A DNA stretch of 64,000 nt from Ruminococcus sp. (GTDB taxonomy: Bacteria > Bacillota > Clostridia > Oscillospirales > Ruminococcaceae): positions 124,001 through 188,000 of the forward strand of contig JAFYUM010000006.1 of the NCBI GenBank assembly GCA_017558505.1. Reading direction: 5' to 3'. Below the pieces are notes generated by a model that searched no databases, was not told the DNA's origin, and saw nothing but the letters and a program-made list of their open reading frames with translations. A program made the translations under genes and the position numbers. This document shows positions 1-10,429 of this stretch, piece after piece (position 1 is the first letter of the stretch; each line of letters starts with the position of its first letter).

Positions 1-1040
1 TTGGACAGTTTGACGTGCAGGTGCGTACACTTGTCTGCTGTGACAATCGTGGAGGTTCAATAAGAGAACGTGTAAACGGCGTTCCTGTTATACGTGCGGC
101 AAATTTCGGAACATATTTTTCCTGCCCCATTTCAACGCAGTTTGTAAAGCAGTTCCGCAGATTGTCGCAGAAAGCCGATGTAATCCACATTCATATGCCC
201 TTTCCCCTTGCCGATTTTGCAATGCTTTTATCGGGCTTCAAGGGAAAAGTCGTACTTTCGTGGCACAGCGATATTGTCAAGCAGAAAAAGCTGCTTACCC
301 TTTATAAGCCGCTTTTGAAATATCTTCTCAATCGTGCGGATATGATTTTTGTGGCTACAGAGGGCCATATTGACGGCTCTGATTTTCTCCCTGAATACAG
401 GGAAAAATGCCGCATACTCCCATACGGCATAACTGTTGAGGATTACCTCAATATCGACAGAAAGCCTATTCTTACAGAAAAGCTTACGGACAAAAACAGC
501 GTGAAGGTATTTTTTACAGGCAGACTTGTATATTACAAAGGCGTTGATGTGCTTTTGAAAGCTTTTCGTCTTGTAAACGGCTGTGAGCTTTTCATTGCAG
601 GTACAGGTGAGCTTGAAGCGGAGCTTAAAGCATATGCAAAAGAACACAATATGGATGATAAAGTCCATTTTCTCGGATTTCTCCCCGATGATGAGCTGAA
701 ACAGGCTTATGCTGACTGTGATATTTTCGTGCTGCCCTCTGTGGCAAAAAGCGAGGCTTTCGGCATTGTTCAGCTTGAAGCTATGGTCTACGGAAAGCCG
801 GTTATAAATACACTTCTTCCCTCAGGAGTTCCCCATGTGAGCATTCATCAGAAAACGGGACTTACAGTTCCGCCGTCGGATTTTGAATCTCTTTCAGCGG
901 CTATTCTTGTTCTTGCAAGGAATCGGGAGCTTCGTGAAGAATACGGAAAAAATGCTGCTGACAGAGTTATGGAAAACTTCAACGAAAAGGACATTATCCG
1001 CAAGCTTTATGAATATCTTTCAGAGGGAATTGACAGATGA
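1..1040 (+). CDS. GT4-family glycosyltransferase, 5' end outside window
   Basis: This is a retaining glycosyltransferase of the GT-B fold (GT4), expected to transfer a sugar from a nucleotide donor in cell-surface glycan synthesis. The frame is open from the first base (GQFDVQVRTLVC), which matches the interior of a GT4 N-terminal domain rather than a true start, so the GTG at 15 is not the start and the gene is 5' partial. The C-terminal donor-binding domain shows FTGRLVYYKGVDVLL, IAGTGELEAEL, FLGFLPDDELKQAYADCD and an E-x7-E signature (EAFGIVQLE). It overlaps the next gene by 4 bases (ATGA), so the two are translationally coupled. The acceptor sugar cannot be read from sequence. Confidence 0.9.
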   Translation, partial: GQFDVQVRTLVCCDNRGGSIRERVNGVPVIRAANFGTYFSCPISTQFVKQFRRLSQKADVIHIHMPFPLADFAMLLSGFKGKVVLSWHSDIVKQKKLLTLYKPLLKYLLNRADMIFVATEGHIDGSDFLPEYREKCRILPYGITVEDYLNIDRKPILTEKLTDKNSVKVFFTGRLVYYKGVDVLLKAFRLVNGCELFIAGTGELEAELKAYAKEHNMDDKVHFLGFLPDDELKQAYADCDIFVLPSVAKSEAFGIVQLEAMVYGKPVINTLLPSGVPHVSIHQKTGLTVPPSDFESLSAAILVLARNRELREEYGKNAADRVMENFNEKDIIRKLYEYLSEGIDR

Positions 1041-1963
1041 AAGCGCTTATAATCGGCGGCGGCGGATTTGTGGGCGGATACCTTGCAGATGAACTGAAAA
1101 CCACCGGCTATGATGTGTATATCACCTGCCTTGAAAAGGTGGACTCCGCCTATGTGCAGTTTGCTCTTGATATACGTGAAAAAGACGATATATCCGCAAT
1201 TCTTGATGATGTAAACCCTGATGTTATATTTCATCTTGCGGCACAGAGCTCTGTGGCTCTTTCGTGGAAAAATCCACAACTTACCGCTGAAATCAACATA
1301 ATTGGAGCTATAAATCTCTTTGAGGCTGTCCGTGAATATGAGGGAAATCCCCGTGTTATCGTTGTAGGCTCAGGGGAGGAATACGGCTATATTTCAGAAA
1401 ATGCCTGCCCTCTTAAAGAAACAGAGCCCCTTCATCCCGGGAATATATATGCCGCTACCAAGGCTTGTCAGGAGATGACAGCGGAAATATATGCCCGTGC
1501 ATATAAGCTTGATATTGTAATGGTTCGTGCCTTTAACCATTCGGGACCAAAGCAGGACAGCATATTTGTAATATCTGATTTCTGCCGACAGATAGCAGAA
1601 ATTGAAAAGGGCGGAAAATCCCCTGTTATAACTGTAGGAAATCTTTCAGCAATGCGTGATTTCACCGATGTCCGTGATATTGTACGTGGCTATCGTCTGC
1701 TTGCCGAAAAGGGAAAAAGCGGCGGGATTTACAATATCGGCAGCGGAAAAGCCGTTTCAATTCAGTATATTCTCGATACAGCGCTTAAACTTTCAACAGT
1801 TGAAATTGCTGTGGAAAAGGACGAAAAGCGAATGAGAGCCTCGGATATACCCATAATTGAAGCTGATACGACAAAAATTTATGGCGATACAGGCTGGAAA
1901 GCGGAAATTGCCGTTGAACAGACAATAGAGGATACACTTGATTACTGGCGGAAAAGGAACTGA
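1037..1963 (+). CDS. NAD(P)-dependent nucleotide-sugar reductase, GDP-4-keto-6-deoxymannose reductase type
   Basis: An extended short-chain dehydrogenase of 308 residues. The N-terminal Rossmann motif is GGGGFVGGYL and the catalytic YxxxK is YAATK. The stretch RAFNHSGPKQ, then SAMRDFTDVRDIV, then GGIYNIGSGKA is characteristic of the GDP-mannose dehydratase / GDP-4-dehydro-6-deoxymannose reductase branch, so synthesis of a 6-deoxyhexose donor such as GDP-rhamnose is likely. It overlaps the glycosyltransferase by 4 bases and precedes a small coiled-coil gene by 5 bases, which supports an operon for surface polysaccharide. Exact substrate is inferred. An epimerase of the same fold cannot be excluded. 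Confidence 0.82.
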   Translation: MKALIIGGGGFVGGYLADELKTTGYDVYITCLEKVDSAYVQFALDIREKDDISAILDDVNPDVIFHLAAQSSVALSWKNPQLTAEINIIGAINLFEAVREYEGNPRVIVVGSGEEYGYISENACPLKETEPLHPGNIYAATKACQEMTAEIYARAYKLDIVMVRAFNHSGPKQDSIFVISDFCRQIAEIEKGGKSPVITVGNLSAMRDFTDVRDIVRGYRLLAEKGKSGGIYNIGSGKAVSIQYILDTALKLSTVEIAVEKDEKRMRASDIPIIEADTTKIYGDTGWKAEIAVEQTIEDTLDYWRKRN

Positions 1964-1968
1964 ATGAT

Positions 1969-2298
1969 ATGGATATGAAGCTTACAAATGAAAAAATGCG
2001 TACCTTTGGCGGTCATGAGCGTATAGGCGTACTCAATGCAGGCGAAAAGCTTACGGAATTCGGTGAAAAGCAGAATTCTGCCAATGAAGCCCTTGCCGCA
2101 AATATAAATGACCTTATAAAGCGTGTCTGCGCGCTGGAGGATAAGGCATTAAAGCACGAGGAGATTATGAAAACCCTTGCCAATGAACTGAACGGTTTCA
2201 AAAGGGAGCTTGACCGTGTAAGACTGTCAGAAAAGCTGAACTCAGGAGCAATTGAACGTCTTGACAAGGCTATGGATTTACTCAACAATAAGGAATAA
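1969..2298 (+). CDS. small coiled-coil protein, function unknown
   Basis: A 109-residue soluble protein with no signal peptide or membrane segment. From about residue 35 to the end it is a charged helix with heptad-like spacing (NINDLIKRVCALEDKALKHE, then LSEKLNSGAIERLDKAMDLL), so it probably forms a coiled coil. It begins 5 bases after the nucleotide-sugar reductase and is the last gene of that operon. I do not recognise a family. A scaffolding role for the glycan enzymes would be a guess. Confidence 0.7.
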   Translation: MDMKLTNEKMRTFGGHERIGVLNAGEKLTEFGEKQNSANEALAANINDLIKRVCALEDKALKHEEIMKTLANELNGFKRELDRVRLSEKLNSGAIERLDKAMDLLNNKE

Positions 2299-2305
2299 AA
2301 AAATC

Positions 2306-2334
2306 TTGACATTTACGACAATTTGATGTATTAT
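2306..2334 (+). promoter_or_regulatory. sigma-A promoter upstream of the atp operon
   Basis: TTGACA (2306-2311), a 17-base spacer, then TATTAT (2329-2334). It lies 8 bases after the preceding stop codon. The transcript would start near 2341 and meet the hairpin at 2366-2397 after about 25 bases. Confidence 0.75.
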
Positions 2335-2365
2335 TATAGTATATCGACAAACAGCTAAAAATACC

Positions 2366-2407
2366 AACGGAAACGCTGATAAACGGCTGTTTCCGTTTTA
2401 TTTTTTT
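2366..2407 (+). terminator. intrinsic terminator or attenuator before atpB
   Basis: AACGGAAAC (2366-2374) pairs with GTTTCCGTT (2389-2397), followed by a T-rich run to 2407. It could end the upstream glycan operon. It also lies just downstream of the promoter at 2306, so it may attenuate atp transcription: AAACAGC (2349-2355) can pair with GCTGTTT (2386-2392) and would then disrupt the terminator stem. Confidence 0.7.
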
Positions 2408-2576
2408 AAGGGAACCTCTAAAAAACTCCCTCACAGCAAACTTTCTATGACAAACATCATTTACTGCGTTGCCAAACCTTGCAATACATCAAGTATTACT
2501 GCGTTTTGCCGCCTTGTAACTGATATTTGTCATATACGAAATTTCGCTTGTGTTCCGTTTTTTAAAGAACCCCTTA
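2407..2576. repeat. MITE-like palindromic element
   Basis: About 167 bases of non-coding DNA with imperfect terminal inverted repeats. The left end TAAGGGAACCTCTAAAAAAC matches the complement of the right end (GTTTTTTAAAGAACCCCTTA) at 16 of 20 positions. A second inverted pair lies inside: TATGACAAACATCATTT (2446-2462) against AACTGATATTTGTCATA (2519-2535). TACTGCGTT occurs twice between them. A TTA flanks each end and could be a target duplication. No transposase is encoded. It separates the promoter/attenuator from atpB. Confidence 0.6.
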
Positions 2577-2596
2577 TGCAAAAGAAAGGTGATGTA

Positions 2597-3283
2597 ATGG
2601 ATAATCTTTCAGAAAAGCTTATGGAGGAGCTTGAAAACCATACTGCGTTTACGATACCCATATTCGGCGGCATACCCGTCCCTGACTCCTGTGCTGTATC
2701 GTGGATTATCATTGCGGTGGTGGTGCTTCTTTCAATTATCCTCACCCACAATATGAAAAAAGTTCCGCAGGGCAAGCAATGCCTTATTGAAATCGGTGTT
2801 GAGTGGATGAATAATTTCTTTCTCGATACCCTCGGCCCTCATGGAAAAAAGTATCTGCCTATACTTGAAACCTTTATGATTTACATAGGATTTTCAAATA
2901 TAATCGGACTTTTCGGCTTTGTTCCGCCAACTAAGGATATTAACGTAACAGTTGCCCTTGCGGTTATGGCTTCAGTGCTTATACAGGTTGCAGGATTTAA
3001 GGAGAAAGGCTGTAAAAAATGGGCGAAGGGATTTTTAGAGCCGATGCCTGCAATGCTCCCTATGAATCTGCTGGAGCTTGTAACTCGTCCCCTTTCAATG
3101 AGTATGCGACTTTTCGGTAATGTTTTAGGTGCATTCGTTGTTATGGAGCTTATAAAAATATGTATCCCAGGCGGTATTCCTGTGCCGTTCAGTCTTTATT
3201 TTGACATTTTCGACGGTGCAATTCAGGCATATGTATTTGTTTTCCTAACATCTCTCTTTATGGCAGAGGCTATTGAGGAATAA
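2597..3283 (+). CDS. atpB: F0F1 ATP synthase subunit a
   Basis: Membrane stator subunit forming the ion half-channels against the c-ring; 228 residues. The essential stator arginine is R171 in SMSMRLFGNVLGAF, and several hydrophobic spans are present. The ATG at 2597 is chosen because AAAGGTG lies 6 bases upstream and the product then has normal length. The in-frame ATG at 2447 lies inside the MITE-like element and would add 50 unrelated residues. First gene of the atp operon; no atpI precedes it. Confidence 0.95.
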   Translation: MDNLSEKLMEELENHTAFTIPIFGGIPVPDSCAVSWIIIAVVVLLSIILTHNMKKVPQGKQCLIEIGVEWMNNFFLDTLGPHGKKYLPILETFMIYIGFSNIIGLFGFVPPTKDINVTVALAVMASVLIQVAGFKEKGCKKWAKGFLEPMPAMLPMNLLELVTRPLSMSMRLFGNVLGAFVVMELIKICIPGGIPVPFSLYFDIFDGAIQAYVFVFLTSLFMAEAIEE

Positions 3284-3349
3284 TCAGATTATTTTGGCGG
3301 ATAACCGCCGCAAATCAATTAATTAACTTAAATTCTGGAGGTATTTATT

Positions 3350-3577
3350 ATGGGATTAGTTGCTATCGGTGCTGCTATTGCAGTTCTCACAGGTGTAGGA
3401 GCAGGCGTTGGTATCGGTATAGCCACAGCAAAGGCTGCTGAGGCTATCGCACGTCAGCCCGAAGCTAAAAAGGACATCAGAAGCGCAATGCTTCTCGGTT
3501 GTGTACTTGCCGAAGCTACTGCTATTTATGGCTTTGTTATCGCACTTCTCATCATTATTATGCTGGGCGGCAAATAA
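3350..3577 (+). CDS. atpE: F0F1 ATP synthase subunit c
   Basis: Rotor-ring proteolipid of 75 residues: two hydrophobic helices joined by the polar loop ARQPE (34-38). The ion-binding carboxylate is E55 in VLAEATAIYG. At the positions that bind sodium in Ilyobacter-type c subunits I see Ile22 in place of Gln and Ala56 in place of Ser, while Thr57 and Tyr60 are kept. This points to proton rather than sodium coupling (inference from known Na+ motifs). A strong GGAGG precedes the ATG. Confidence 0.96.
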   Translation: MGLVAIGAAIAVLTGVGAGVGIGIATAKAAEAIARQPEAKKDIRSAMLLGCVLAEATAIYGFVIALLIIIMLGGK

Positions 3578-3592
3578 GACGGAGGATTTCCA

Positions 3593-4081
3593 ATGCTTAA
3601 ATTTGAATTCTGGAATATCTTCTGGACGGTATTCAACGTACTTCTGCTGTATGTACTGCTCCGTATATTCCTGTTTAAACCGATAAACAAAATGCTGGAC
3701 GACCGCACGCAGGCTGTACAGAAGGACTACGATGAGGCTGAACGTGCCCGAAAAGAGGCTGAGGAGCTGAAAGCTGAATATGAGGTTTCGCTCAGCGAGG
3801 CAAAAGAGGAGGCTGCAAAGATACTTCGTAACGCCCATGAAGAAGCCGAGAACGAGCGTGCAACTATTATCCGCAAATCCCACGAGGAAGCGGAAAATAT
3901 CGTTGCAGCCGCAGGTGAAACAATCGAAAATGAGCGTAAGCGTGTTATACGTCAGGCACATTCTGAAATTGCAGACCTTGCCGTTGAAGCCGCTTCAAAA
4001 ATAGTGGGTGTAAATCTTGACGATGAGAAGAACCGTCAGCTTGTTGATGAGTTCCTTTCCGCAGAGGAGGGCGAACTGTAA
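3593..4081 (+). CDS. atpF: F0F1 ATP synthase subunit b
   Basis: Peripheral-stalk subunit of 162 residues. One N-terminal membrane helix (about 8-28) is followed by a long charged helix rich in Glu, Ala and Arg that forms the right-handed stalk dimer. It starts 15 bases after atpE behind GGAGG. Its stop codon overlaps the start of the next gene by one base (TAATG), so it is translationally coupled to the delta-alpha fusion it must contact. Confidence 0.95.
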   Translation: MLKFEFWNIFWTVFNVLLLYVLLRIFLFKPINKMLDDRTQAVQKDYDEAERARKEAEELKAEYEVSLSEAKEEAAKILRNAHEEAENERATIIRKSHEEAENIVAAAGETIENERKRVIRQAHSEIADLAVEAASKIVGVNLDDEKNRQLVDEFLSAEEGEL

Positions 4082-6105
4082 TGAAGGAAAATGCAAAAGC
4101 CTTTCTCAACGAGCTTCTTCGTCTTAATATAAGCCGTGAGGATATTGAAACGGCAAAGGGAGTTTTTTCAGCCTGCCCCGATGTAAAGGACACGCTTGCA
4201 AATCCCCTTATTACATACGACGAAAAGAGAATTGTAATCAAGCAGATTTTCCCAAAATCCCTTGAGCGTTCTGTGGCAAATGCCGCAAAATCGGGGATTA
4301 TGGGCGAAATAGAGGATGTTTTCGATGCTTATCTTGACGCGCTTCTTGAAAAACAGAAAAGCATTAAGGCGACTGTCCGCTATGTAACCCCCCTGACTGA
4401 AAATCAGCAGGCGGAGCTTCGCCGTTTTATTATGGAGAAGTTTACCAAGGAAGATGTGGACATTGAGTATAAGCACGATCCTGATATTATCGGCGGATTT
4501 ATTTTAAGTGCAGGTGATGTGGAATATGACCGCAGTTACCGCACAAGCCTCCGTTCTATTCGTAACAATCTCAAAAAGAAAGCCAACGAGGGCATTACAA
4601 TAAGCGGCGGAGAATTGAAGTCAAAGGATATTATATCCGTTCTGAAAACGGGAATAAAGGATTTTGAAGTCCGCTCTGGAGCATCTGAAACAGGCTTTAT
4701 CATCCGCCTGGGTGACGGTATCGCCCGTGTTCGTGGTATGAGTGGCGTAATGTACGGCGAGCTTGTAGAGTTTGAAACGGGTGTACGTGGTATCGTGCAG
4801 AATATCGAAAACGACTCTGTGGGAGTTGTACTTCTGGGGGAAGATTACGGTCTTACAGAGGGATCAACTGTTGTACGCACCTGCAAACGTGCAGGAATCG
4901 GCGTAAGCGATGAGCTTTTAGGCAGAGTTGTGGACGCTCTTGGCTGCCCCATTGACGGACAGGGACAGATACACGCTGAGGATTATTTTCCCATTGAGCG
5001 TGAAGCTCCCGGTGTTATCGAACGAAAATCCGTAAATGTACCATTACAGACGGGTATTCTTGCCATTGACTCAATGTTCCCTATCGGCAGAGGTCAGCGT
5101 GAGCTGATTATCGGCGACAGGCAGACGGGAAAGACATCAATTGCCATTGATACTATTATAAATCAGAAGGGACAGGACGTTGTCTGCATTTATGCGGCTA
5201 TCGGACAGAAAACCTCCACCGTTGCACAGGTTGTGAATACCCTGAAAAAATACGGTGCTATGGATTATTCCGTTGTTATATCCGCATCGGCTTCCGAGCC
5301 TGCACCATTCCAGTATATCTGCCCATACTCCGCTACAGCTATTGCGGAATACTTTATGTCAAAGGGCAAAGATGTACTCATTGTATATGATGATCTTTCA
5401 AAACACGCTGTTGCATACCGTGCAATGTCACTTCTGCTTCATCGTCCACCCGGACGTGAAGCCTATCCGGGAGATGTATTCTATCTCCATTCAAGACTTC
5501 TGGAGCGTTCAAGTCGTCTTGACGACGAACATGGCGGTGGTTCCCTTACGGCATTGCCAATTATAGAAACTCTTGCAGGAGATATTTCTGCATATATCCC
5601 AACTAATGTAATATCAATCACTGACGGTCAGATTTTCCTTGAAAGCGAGCTTTTCAACTCAGGTCAAAGACCGGCGGTTAACTATGGTCTTTCCGTTTCC
5701 CGTGTAGGCGGTGCGGCACAGACTAAGGCTATGAAAAAAGCGGCGGGAAATCTCCGTATTGACCTTGCACAGTTCAAGGAAATGGAGATATTCACACAGT
5801 TTTCATCGGAGCTTGATTCTTCTACAGCGGAGCTTCTTGCCCATGGACGTATGCTTACGGAAATGCTGAAACAGCCATTATATAACCCACGCCCCCACTA
5901 TGAGCAGGTTATTCTCCTCTATGCGGCACAGCACCGACTTTTCAGACACGTTTCACCAAAGGAGCTTAAAGAATATATATCCGAGCTTATGAGCTATATC
6001 AACAGCTACGGTCAGGATATAATTGCGGAAATTGAAGAAAACCGTGTGCTTACAGATGACCTTATGGAACGTATAGAGCGAATTGTAACGGCATTTGAGG
6101 AATAA
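4081..6105 (+). CDS. atpHA: fused F0F1 ATP synthase delta-alpha subunit
   Basis: One uninterrupted frame of 674 residues holds two subunits that are normally separate. Residues 1 to about 168 are subunit delta (OSCP), including the C-terminal IIGGFILSAGDVEYDRSYRT region. Residues about 178-674 are subunit alpha: RLGDGIARVRGM, LLGRVVDALGCPIDG, Walker A GDRQTGKT at 345-352, GSLTALPIIET and AGDISAYIPTNVISITDGQI, so its length of about 497 is normal. The join is a short Gly/Ser/Glu stretch, NEGITISGGELKS. There is no stop and no ATG at the join; a TTG at codon 179 has only a poorly spaced GGAG. Known structures place delta on the alpha N-terminus, so a fusion would tether one delta to each alpha, three per complex rather than one, unless processed. 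A lost stop by sequencing error is possible but needs an in-frame join. Confidence 0.93.
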   Translation: MKENAKAFLNELLRLNISREDIETAKGVFSACPDVKDTLANPLITYDEKRIVIKQIFPKSLERSVANAAKSGIMGEIEDVFDAYLDALLEKQKSIKATVRYVTPLTENQQAELRRFIMEKFTKEDVDIEYKHDPDIIGGFILSAGDVEYDRSYRTSLRSIRNNLKKKANEGITISGGELKSKDIISVLKTGIKDFEVRSGASETGFIIRLGDGIARVRGMSGVMYGELVEFETGVRGIVQNIENDSVGVVLLGEDYGLTEGSTVVRTCKRAGIGVSDELLGRVVDALGCPIDGQGQIHAEDYFPIEREAPGVIERKSVNVPLQTGILAIDSMFPIGRGQRELIIGDRQTGKTSIAIDTIINQKGQDVVCIYAAIGQKTSTVAQVVNTLKKYGAMDYSVVISASASEPAPFQYICPYSATAIAEYFMSKGKDVLIVYDDLSKHAVAYRAMSLLLHRPPGREAYPGDVFYLHSRLLERSSRLDDEHGGGSLTALPIIETLAGDISAYIPTNVISITDGQIFLESELFNSGQRPAVNYGLSVSRVGGAAQTKAMKKAAGNLRIDLAQFKEMEIFTQFSSELDSSTAELLAHGRMLTEMLKQPLYNPRPHYEQVILLYAAQHRLFRHVSPKELKEYISELMSYINSYGQDIIAEIEENRVLTDDLMERIERIVTAFEE

Positions 6106-6114
6106 GGTGATTTT

Positions 6115-8447
<2,333 letters not shown>

Positions 8448-8449
8448 TT

Positions 8450-8860
8450 ATGGCTAAAACCTTTTATCTGGAGATCATCACCTCCAACAGAATATTCTTT
8501 CAGGGGGACTGTGAGCACCTTGTAATAACGGCTATAGACGGTCATCTGGGTATTCTTGCAGGGCACGAACCTCTTGTAACCTGTCTGCCTACGGGGGAAC
8601 TTAAATATATGGTTGACGGCGTATGGAAACACGCCGCCATATCGGAAGGCTTTATTGAGGTGCTCCCGGACAGGGCGGTAATTCTTGCGGATTCCTGTGA
8701 GCTCCCCGAAGAAATCGACATAAAGCGTGCCGAAGAAGCAAGAGAACGTGCACAGGAAATGCTCCGACAGAAACAGAGCATAAAGGAATACTATGAAACA
8801 CAGGCGGCCCTCAATCGTGCGATGAACAGACTCAAAATTTCGCAGAAGCACTTCAACTGA
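8450..8860 (+). CDS. atpC: F0F1 ATP synthase subunit epsilon
   Basis: Rotor foot subunit of 136 residues that couples gamma to the c-ring and can inhibit ATP hydrolysis. The N-terminal beta-sandwich contains VITAIDGHLGILAGHEPLVT and the C-terminal part is a charged helical pair rich in Glu, Arg and Gln. It is the last gene of the operon. I see no clear GC-rich terminator behind it; the next clear signal is the secD promoter 70 bases downstream. Confidence 0.94.
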   Translation: MAKTFYLEIITSNRIFFQGDCEHLVITAIDGHLGILAGHEPLVTCLPTGELKYMVDGVWKHAAISEGFIEVLPDRAVILADSCELPEEIDIKRAEEARERAQEMLRQKQSIKEYYETQAALNRAMNRLKISQKHFN

Positions 8861-8915
8861 TGATATAACCAAAAAATGTGTATTCAAATTGTGCAATATT
8901 TCAAAATATGTATAT

Positions 8916-8980
8916 TTGTCTTTGATATACTTGACTTTTACTGTGAAATATTGTACAATAATATTAATTGTCAAAGACAA
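8916..8980 (+). promoter_or_regulatory. secD promoter flanked by a 10-base inverted repeat
   Basis: TTGACT (8931-8936), 17 bases, TACAAT (8954-8959). A perfect inverted repeat brackets it: TTGTCTTTGA (8916-8925) and TCAAAGACAA (8971-8980). One arm lies just upstream of -35 and the other just after the expected start point, so this could be an operator for a looping repressor. A second small palindrome, GGGAATATAATTCCC (8987-9001), precedes the ribosome site. Confidence 0.65.
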
Positions 8981-9019
8981 AATTAAGGGAATATAATTCC
9001 CGAATAGGAGGCATAAGAC

Positions 9020-10429
9020 GTGAAAAAGATTCACAAATTAACTTTCTTCATTGTCGTTGCTCTTATTGCGTTATTCACAGTATCCGCAGTCACAGGATTT
9101 GACTATTACTACGGCGATAACAAGACAACCGTAGTGAAGGGTATCGATGACATTCGTCTTGGTATTGACATCCAGGGCGGTGTTGACGTTACATTCGCTC
9201 CTGCTGACGGATTTGACGCAAGCGACAGACAGCTCGACGCAGCAACAGAAACGCTGAAAACCAGACTCAGCACTCTGGGTATCAACGACAATGAAATCTA
9301 CAGCGACTATAAGTCAGACCGTATTATTGTTCGTTTCCCATGGCAGGCAGGCGAAAGCGAATACGATGCAGAAGCAGCCGTTAAGGAGCTTGGCGAAATG
9401 GCTGAGCTTACTTTCCGTCGTGGCGATACCTATGAAACTGACGAGGACGGAAATATCGTGCCTACAGGCGAAATAATCCTTAAGGGTGCCGACGTTGCAA
9501 ATGCTGATTATATGCAGCAGCCCGACGACTACGGCAACTATCAGTGGGTAGTTACACTTGATCTTAACCCCTCAGGTGAAAGTGCATTTGCAACTGCTAC
9601 AGCAGAGCTTGCAGGTTCATCCACTCCCATTTCAATCTGGATGGATAACACTATGATTTCAGCTCCTACTGTAAACAGCGCTATCACAGGCGGAAATGCT
9701 GTAATCACAGGTAACTTTGATAACGAGTCATCAAAGAAGCTGGCTGACCAGATCAATTCAGGTGCACTTCCTTTCAAAATGGAAACAACAAGCTTCAAGA
9801 CAATTTCATCTACAATGGGTGAAGGCTCACTTGACGCTATTGTATTTGCCGCAGGTATTGCATTTATCTTCATTGCAATTTATATGATCGTACTTTATAA
9901 GGTTCCCGGTGTTGTAGCTGTTATCGGTATTATCGGACAGATTGCCGCAACACTTGCAGCTGTAACAGGCTGGTTCGGATTTATGCCCGGTTCAACTCTT
10001 ACAATTCCCGGTATCGCAGGTATTATCCTTGCCGTTGGTATGGGTGTTGACGCCAATATCATTACAGGCGAGCGTATCAAGGAAGAAGTTAATTCAGGAA
10101 AATCCCTTGAGGTTGCTATCCGTGTAGCTTACAAGCGTGCATTCTCCGCTATTCTTGACGGTAACATCACAAACGTACTCATCGCTATTATCCTTATGGG
10201 TGCTTTCGGTGTTCCTACAAGCTTCTTCTCAAAAATTCTCAACAGCACAGTATTCTTTATGTTCGGTGCAACAACTGAAGGCGTTGTATATTCCTTCGGC
10301 TTCACACTCCTTGTAGGTGTTGTATGTAACTTCATCTTCGGCGTATTTGCTTCAAGACTTATGGTTACATCTCTCTCCAGGTTCAAGGGACTCCAGAACA
10401 GAAAGCTTTATGGAGGTGACGCAAAGTGA
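9020..10429 (+). CDS. secD: protein translocase subunit SecD
   Basis: RND-type accessory subunit that uses the proton gradient to aid release of exported proteins at the Sec translocon; 469 residues. One N-terminal membrane helix, the conserved LGIDIQGGVDVTF, a large external domain, then a cluster of five membrane helices with IPGIAGIILAVGMGVDANIITGERIKE. The GTG start at 9020 follows AGGAGG at 9006-9011. It overlaps secF by 4 bases (GTGA). It is relevant to export of the cellulases encoded nearby, though it serves all secretion. Confidence 0.95.
   Translation: MKKIHKLTFFIVVALIALFTVSAVTGFDYYYGDNKTTVVKGIDDIRLGIDIQGGVDVTFAPADGFDASDRQLDAATETLKTRLSTLGINDNEIYSDYKSDRIIVRFPWQAGESEYDAEAAVKELGEMAELTFRRGDTYETDEDGNIVPTGEIILKGADVANADYMQQPDDYGNYQWVVTLDLNPSGESAFATATAELAGSSTPISIWMDNTMISAPTVNSAITGGNAVITGNFDNESSKKLADQINSGALPFKMETTSFKTISSTMGEGSLDAIVFAAGIAFIFIAIYMIVLYKVPGVVAVIGIIGQIAATLAAVTGWFGFMPGSTLTIPGIAGIILAVGMGVDANIITGERIKEEVNSGKSLEVAIRVAYKRAFSAILDGNITNVLIAIILMGAFGVPTSFFSKILNSTVFFMFGATTEGVVYSFGFTLLVGVVCNFIFGVFASRLMVTSLSRFKGLQNRKLYGGDAK

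Noticed and set aside
2447..2596. Upstream extension of subunit a from an in-frame ATG at 2447
   Set aside because: The extra 50 residues come from the MITE-like element, have no family match, and a good ribosome site lies at the later ATG (2597).
4612..4620. Internal TTG (codon 179) as a separate start for the alpha subunit
   Set aside because: The GGAG is only 2 bases before it, too close to act, and no stop codon separates the delta part. Kept as a possible way to make free alpha but not annotated.
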